DNA of 64,000 nucleotides, from NCBI GenBank assembly GCA_032718565.1, contig JAVGVS010000020.1, positions 3,876,215 through 3,940,214 of the forward strand. The letters are read 5' to 3'. Below are positions 26,701 through 34,000 of this stretch, one piece after another. A model generated the notes under the pieces. It was not told the origin of the DNA. It made no database searches and was given only the letters and a program-made list of their open reading frames with translations. The first letter of the stretch is position 1. Each line of letters opens with the position of its first letter. This DNA comes from Distichodus sexfasciatus (taxonomy: Eukaryota > Chordata > Actinopteri > Characiformes > Distichodontidae). The position numbers and the translations under genes were made by a program.

Positions 26701-28013
26701 AGGAAGGAGGATTACATGGCCTGCTCAGATTGATTTTTAGTATTTTATTATAGGGCTTCAGTTATCAGCTTGCAGACAGCACTACTGTCTCAGGTTTAGT
26801 AGGTGATAAATGGTGTAAAGCACAAAACTCATAAAATGTTCTGATTATTAAGTTTAAAAAGGTTGTACATTGCTGTACATGAAGGTGCATTAGCCAACGG
26901 TTGTAAACAGCGGTAGGCTTTTGTGCATTTAGTGCAGCACTTGAACAAAGCATTATTTTTGTTGTGGGTGTAGTTGCTGGTCTCTAAGTATATTTATAGG
27001 TATAAATAAATATACCTGGCTACGGTCATTCACAAATCAGTGAAAATACCCATAACAATTGCAATGCAACTGTTTGTGTCGGTGTGTGTGTGAAGTTTTT
27101 CTCTAACAGGTTTTGTTAAAGTGTGTAACTTAGTTGGTGGCAACTTGGTTTTAATGACAGTTGTTGATTTTAGGTCTAGCTTTACAGATTGAAGAACAGT
27201 CATGGACTACAAAGCACTGTTGTACGTCGCTCTGGATAAGAGCGTCTACTAAATGCTGTAAATGTACCTGTAAATGTTAAGTCTTAACAATTTAAAATCA
27301 TCAAATCTTAACCCCAGTAACTTATTTTATTACATTTAAATGTAATTAAGAAATAACCCATAACATTCAGTAATACTGTGTGGGTGCATCTGTCTCTGTG
27401 TGTAAAATATAAACATTTTAACCACAATAACTTTTTTTTTTTTTTTTGTGTAACTGAGATATACCCCATAAAATAGCAGTACAACTTTCTGTGTAAAATC
27501 TTAAAATCAGTTTTCAAGTAACAACATATTTTTACAAAAAAAAGTGGTTAAAAAACCCTCACGTCTGATACAGATACACATCTGATACAGATACACGTCT
27601 GTATGTGTTAAATATTAACATCTAAACAATCAAATCTTAACCTCAATAACTCATTTTAAACCTTTATGCGTAATTAAGAAATAACCCCATAATAAGTGTG
27701 TGTGTGTGTGTGTGTGTTCTCGTAGGCCTTTGGAGGAAGTCAGAGCTATAAAGTGTGTTGTGGTGTTTTCTCACCCTGATACTGTTTTCTTTCACACCAA
27801 CACTTCCTTTGTATCACCTTTCACACCCTCCCTTTCCATGCTCGGAGAGTGTGTGTGTATGTGTATGCAGATTTGCAGAGAACATGATTCATGCTAGTCT
27901 TCCTTACACATTGATCCACCTAGATGACTGTAAGTGACTCTGACATTATGTTGAACAGTACATGAAATTGTGTAGTCTGCTGTGATGTCATGGTGATGCC
28001 AAAGTTGGTGGTG

Positions 28014-28048
<35 letters not shown>

Positions 28049-31000
28049 TAATGAACACACAGCTGTGAGGTGAAAATTGGAGTGGAGCCTGTTTGAAGAG
28101 GTCATTCTCATTGCTCCAGTAGCTTTCTGAGCATGACTAAGTGTCAGAAAGGCCTTGACAGGAGTACGAGTTGCAGTGTGTGCGTGCGTGTGCGTGTGCG
28201 TGTGTCCGTGTGTGCGTGTGTGTGTGTATGCACCTTCTCCCAATTCGCTCACACCAACGTAGAATCTTAAAATCATACATTTTTAACCTCAGTAACTTAG
28301 TATTTTACATTTAAGTGTAACTGAGAAATCCCATTTAAATAGCAGTACGACTTTGTGGGAATCTTAACGGTAGTAACATTTTGGTGCTTATGTATAGTTA
28401 AGAAATACCTCATAAACAATAGAAACACAAGCGAGAGAGTGATCTTTTGTCATTGTGAACGCGGCACAGCACAGCAGCACAACAAATTGTGACCTCCGCA
28501 TTTGACCCATCCATGAAGGACCAGTGGGCAGCTGATGTGCAGCTCTTGGGGACGGTACCTTTCTCAGTAAAGGTACCTTTACCGGTCCGGGACAGACCAC
28601 AGAGCCAACTCCCTAACTGTTACGCTACCAACAATCTTAAACTCAGGAGCAAATTTTTTAAAGTATAGTTCTGAAGTACATCATAACAACAGAAACACGT
28701 TTGTATCTGTGGGAAATTTTAACATCTTGAAATGTTGACTTCAGTAACCTTTTTACCATTTTAAGTGTAATTCAGTAATACCAAATACCCCGTTGCTGTG
28801 TGAGCGTGTGTATGTGAGCGTGTGCACGTTCTCCCACACTCGCTCACACCAACATAGAACGTGCTGACACTCTCTAGGACTCCATGCATGTATCTGATTT
28901 CAGGGTCTGGACAGGCACAAAAACACCACCCTCCCTCCCTCTCTCCCTCCTTCCCTACGCACAGACACCCGACACTAGGCCAGCTGCGGGCCTTCACACA
29001 ACCCGGATTTGCCGCACACCAAAGCCCTTTTCGCTCGCTACTCCCCCCCGCCTTCATAAAAGTTCTTTTTAATTAGTTCCAGCCCCACGACTCTCGTAGA
29101 TCGATTACGGGAATTAAGCCCCCCGTCTGCTGGAATTTCTCGGCGAAGCGCTGTGTTTTGAGCGAGAGCCGCGAAACGTTCACCAAAACAAGTCTTCAAG
29201 GACTGTGGTCTGCGTCTAGTGCGCCAGGCTCGGGAAACAGCTTCAATTTGCTCGCTTTCCCACAGCCAGGCCCAGATGGCAGAACGTTAGCGTTGAAGGA
29301 GGGTTTGATCGTGGCTCTTGTGGCTCTTCCCTGATAGACTGATTACGTACGATGTTTCTGTTAATATTAAGAGTTGTCTTTACAATTAATCATGAAAAGA
29401 TTAGCAAGATGGAGGTCAGACTTTTAGAGCCAATTGCCCAGTCGAGTTAAGCCTAGTTCTAGACTAGTTTTGAGTTTGAATGGTAAATCTCCTTTGGTAC
29501 TACAACTTGAGTCCAAGACTAGGCTTAATCCATGAGCAAGAAACCAGCCCTTAATGCACATGAAGCGTTTTGTACCATTTCAAAAAGTGAAGACTAGTTA
29601 CTTTACCTTCTTTTCATTTTTAGGGATAAATACTTTGTAAATTTATTTCTAATATTTTGTAACTGAAACTCGTCTGTACTATATTTTTGCTGATTTTATA
29701 TTAAATGGGCAGAGTAAATCAGTTACTTGTGCTTAATACTTGGGTTTTACTTCCATTATTCGGGGCAGCTGGTAGCATAATGTTTCAGGAGTTGGCCCCG
29801 TGATCAGAGGTCCGCAGGTTACTTTTGAGCGCAGGTTACTAAATTTAGCAGGTGTCCTTTTCCAGAGTGAGTTTAATGGCCACTTTCCCTCAGAGCAACG
29901 TAGGACCCAAACTTGGTAGTGCTGGCGGTAGGATTTGAACCCACAACCTCTTGGTCTAGAGGCAAGTATCCTAACCACTAGACCACCACCACCGCCCCAC
30001 ACCGTTCCCATGCGCTGCCAAAAAGCTGCCCACTGCTCCTAGACAGATGGGTCAAATGCAGAGGTCACATTTTGTTGTGCTGTGCTGTGTTCAAAATGAC
30101 AAATCATCATTCGTTCAATTATCAGTCGTAATGTCCGGCCCACAACAGTCTCTGATTGGCTATATGTCACACAAGAACTAGGTTAAGTGGAGAGCACGTT
30201 GAGCAGCTTTGCTTTCTTCACCTCTACCTGTTGCTGCTTATTTTGGAATACTAAAACGTTTGTCTCAGAATTTTCACAGTTTTAGAATATTACTAAAATG
30301 TTTATTTAAAAATGTTTAAAGTTATTTACGTAAAGTTTAAATAATGAAACTAATTTTAGCTTAATGTTGCTGAGTGGATCTTAGAAAGCAGCCCCAGCAA
30401 TGACGAGGGATTTGAAAGCGTCTTTATCTTCACTTCTTTAAAAATGATTAATTAGCGATCAATCTTGAGCTAAGGTTTACTTGCGTATGAAATGTTGATG
30501 CACCCGGTCGCCCAGAGGAGAATGGGGTCACCTTCTGAGTTCTGGTTGCTGTCAAGTTTTCTTCCTACTAGAGGGAGTTTTTCCACTGTCGCCTCAGGCT
30601 TGCTTGTTGGGGGTTTGGGCCGGTTATATGTAAAGCGCTTTGTGACAGTGACACGCTATATAAATAAAATTCGATAGAATTGTTTACACTAATATTGTGT
30701 ATTGTGCTGATTATATATTACCTGGGAAAAGTAACTTTTACTTACTTTAACTTGATACTCTTTACAAAACGATGGTTTCATTGTGCTCTGCTATTGAGTA
30801 TTTCATTACTTTGCTTATCTGTGTATTTTAGGCCAAAGCGTATTAGTGTGCTAGTTACTTTTTACTTCATTCTCATTTTAAAAGTAGTACTTAAAAGTAA
30901 TTACTTAAACAGTCCAATAGGCATCACCACTCAGTCCATTCAATACATAGGTCAGGATATAAACTGAACGTGGTTCTTCAAACCATGACACAGAAAACAA

Positions 31001-34000
31001 ATCACTGTCTGGTAATACAGCGTTAATTTGGTTCATAACTAACATTTTTAATATTTTTACAGTTTTACTAACACTACTTGTTAGTGGGGAGGGTCTCCCC
31101 CCAAACAGTGCTGATAATAGTAAAAGGAAGAGACAGAGTGGTGCCGCTGGAGTTTTTATTCACTTCAGCTTCATTTCTAAGTTGATTTTATCAACAGCCT
31201 CAAAATATACAGCAAAATAGGTGTTTGAACTAAGACTACGAGGTGGAGCTACAAATGAAACATTGGGGTCATTCTAGAGATGACAAACATTTTCTGTTCA
31301 GCTTATCTTGCCCTCCTTAAAGATTCAGTTCAACTTTCGGTCAAGTTGTGTCATCTCGCCTCTGAAACAGCAGACCCGTCACATGCTCCTTCCACGTAAA
31401 CACACACACAGACGCACAGCGTCGCTCGTAACGCTCCTCTGAGGCCGAGCCAGCACCTCGGGGCACGTCTCGCACACAAACACGGATGTGCGCAGCACAC
31501 AAACAAGGCGCAGACGCACAAAAACACACATGCTGAAGGTGGGGTGGGGAGAGAAGATAAAAACAGAAGGGCTGAGGGGGAGTTGGGTAAGCTGAGGAGA
31601 GGTTGGGAAATCGCGTTAGTCAAGTGTGAAACCACAGGAAAAAAAAGGATAAAATTGAAAGCATCTTGAGTTTCCTATTATGTCTTTAATGTCTGGGGGC
31701 CGGTGCGTCAGGCGCTGGCGGGGGTCCAGACCTGCCAACCTGCGCTTCCCAAAACCCCTTTCCATACGAAATATGGCGGGAGTGACGGGAGAATCGGAAT
31801 CTGCAAGTCACAATCAGAATCGGTTTTACTGCGAAAGTGAGGGTGGCGCCCAAAAGGAATTTATCTTGACGTTTCGAGGTCTTGACTGTTGAAGAAAAAT
31901 CGTTCCAACCGTTAAGCACAGCATGCAATAAAAGAGTGCTATTCTGTTCTTACCCGGGAACAAATAAGCAAATAAAATAAAAGTAATGATGAAAATCGAC
32001 ATTAATGAGGAAAAAAGCCATGTCCAGGTTTGAGAATTGGCATCGAAGAAGTAGGATGGAACGCTTTGTGGATTCCTTTAGTGTTCACCTAACTCGCCCG
32101 TCTAAACGCCCCCAGCCCCCACCCCCACGTACCCCGCTCCTCGAGTTCTGGAAGGAAATGCGATAGTTGATCTCCAGCCCCAAGCACTTTCTCAGCACGC
32201 AGTTGGGGTTGGGGGAGGAGGTGGAGGGTGAATACGGGACGTGATGACCGAAGAGGTGTCACTTTTTCTCTCCTTTCACATGGACGGGTTTCAACTGATG
32301 GCCGAGGAGGTTGACAAACCGATCTGAGACGGAGGGAATGGTGAGCAAGGGCAGAAAGAAAAACAGAAAGGCGGTGACTCATGGTCACGTTGCTGCAGTG
32401 CTTTGGCTTTGAAGCAGGAACAACTGGGGTCGTTAAAGTCACGGCTTATCAGGGTTTTTTGACCATTACTTTAGAGCAGCGGTGTTGTCGTTCACGTTCC
32501 CAAACACACACACACTCACTATCAACCAAACAGTTTCACACTTGTTTCTTTAATGTCACATGTTGTAAATACTTTATACTCTCAGTTTTTCAGTTAAAGA
32601 AAAGTTTTCTTGTTTAACATCCACATTTAAGTTCAAAAAGTATTTCTGGTCCCTGCAAAGAGTTAAATACTCGAATGCACGTCTTCTTTCACTTCACTCC
32701 TCGACTGCTGTCTTTCTATTCCATGACGGAACCGCTGTCCAACTCTCCCTGCTGGTGGCCAGCCTCAAAGCGCTGTGTGTGTGTTTTTCCTGCATGTGAG
32801 GGAGCTGGGTTGCCGTTTTCTTTCTCTGTGGCCTGCGCAGAATAAAAACGGACTGAGGCCTCCCTTCTACTTTCTGTCTTCAGCTCTGGCAGATCAGACG
32901 TTCCATTTTTCCACTGACACCGACTCGGTCCCGGGCCAGGGGAACCAGGCTGTCTTTTTAAGAACGGTCCCTCGTTTCCATTGTTGGAGAGCCAAACCGT
33001 TACGTAACCAAATAACATTTGAATAACAATCATGGCCTAATTTTTTTCCTGGCTTTGCAAGCTCATCTTTTTCTTTTTCACTTCTCTGCCTTTTGCAAAA
33101 AAATATGAGCAAGACGTCAGGGAGGATTTAAGCCGTTTTTTGTCAACCGTTTTGATGCAGCTGCTCTGTAAGCCTTGTCCAGCATTAGCTGAGCTCCTCA
33201 AATCTTATTTGGCTTTTTTTAAACATGGTGGAACTCTACCCACCTCCTGGGTTTCTGGGTTTTTCACAGCTCATGGATCTCATATTTTGTTTGACATTTT
33301 TTGTCTTTTTTTGTCCTTATTTGTGTGTCGGAGACAAAAATGAAACTGTAGTGTAAATGTTTATGCTAGACAATTCCTGTCTGCTCCCCTATAAACATTC
33401 TTTTCTGTTTATCCTCCATCACAGGTGCTGCTAGAGGGGCCGTCTCTCCCCCCGTTGCTCTGGAGATGGGGGTGGAGCTCCTGTGCCAGCTGTTCCAGGT
33501 GTGGGGTGAGGTGGACGTTGGCATGGTAACGCTGACTGAGTGGTTACTGGGAGACGGCCAGGCAGAGCAAGGCAGTGAGGACGCATCCGACTTGGTAAAG
33601 AACTTAGCTTGTCGTGATGAAATTTTCATTGTCATCTCTTTAGGGATGTCATTAATGATTAAAATTTTCTATTAATGTGGTTATCCCTTTAGTCAACGAA
33701 TCTGAATTACATCAAAAACATTTTATTAATCATTTTATTTAGCAACAAGTACATTATCAATATGCATAATATGTGTAAGTATTTAGCATGATATTTACAC
33801 CTTTAAATGTTGAGATTATTCATTCAAATGAAAGGTCTTTATGCGGGCACTGAATAAATATTTATTTTTACTTATCATGCAAAGAAATTAAAAGATTACA
33901 TAGGTTTTGTCTCAGTTCCAAAATGTGAGACCACATGAAGACACAGGCGCACCATCAGTTAGAAACATTAGAACAAATCCAGATTGCAGCCTTAACAGTT

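Larger units (their letters stand above)
23007..33424. other. thada intron F-G (10.4 kb)
   Basis: The longest intron in the window. It holds a head-to-head SINE pair (23203-23505), a TTTATTGTCAACCC-type repeat (23783-23970), SINEs (25264-25495, 28437-28630, 29761-30111), a degenerate long-period array (27295-28870), a fish repeat tail (30525-30690) and several unique CpG-retaining blocks (24100-24470, 24770-24890, 25690-26240, 28970-29340, 31350-31560, 32090-32360). No further exon was recognised. Confidence 0.75.
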
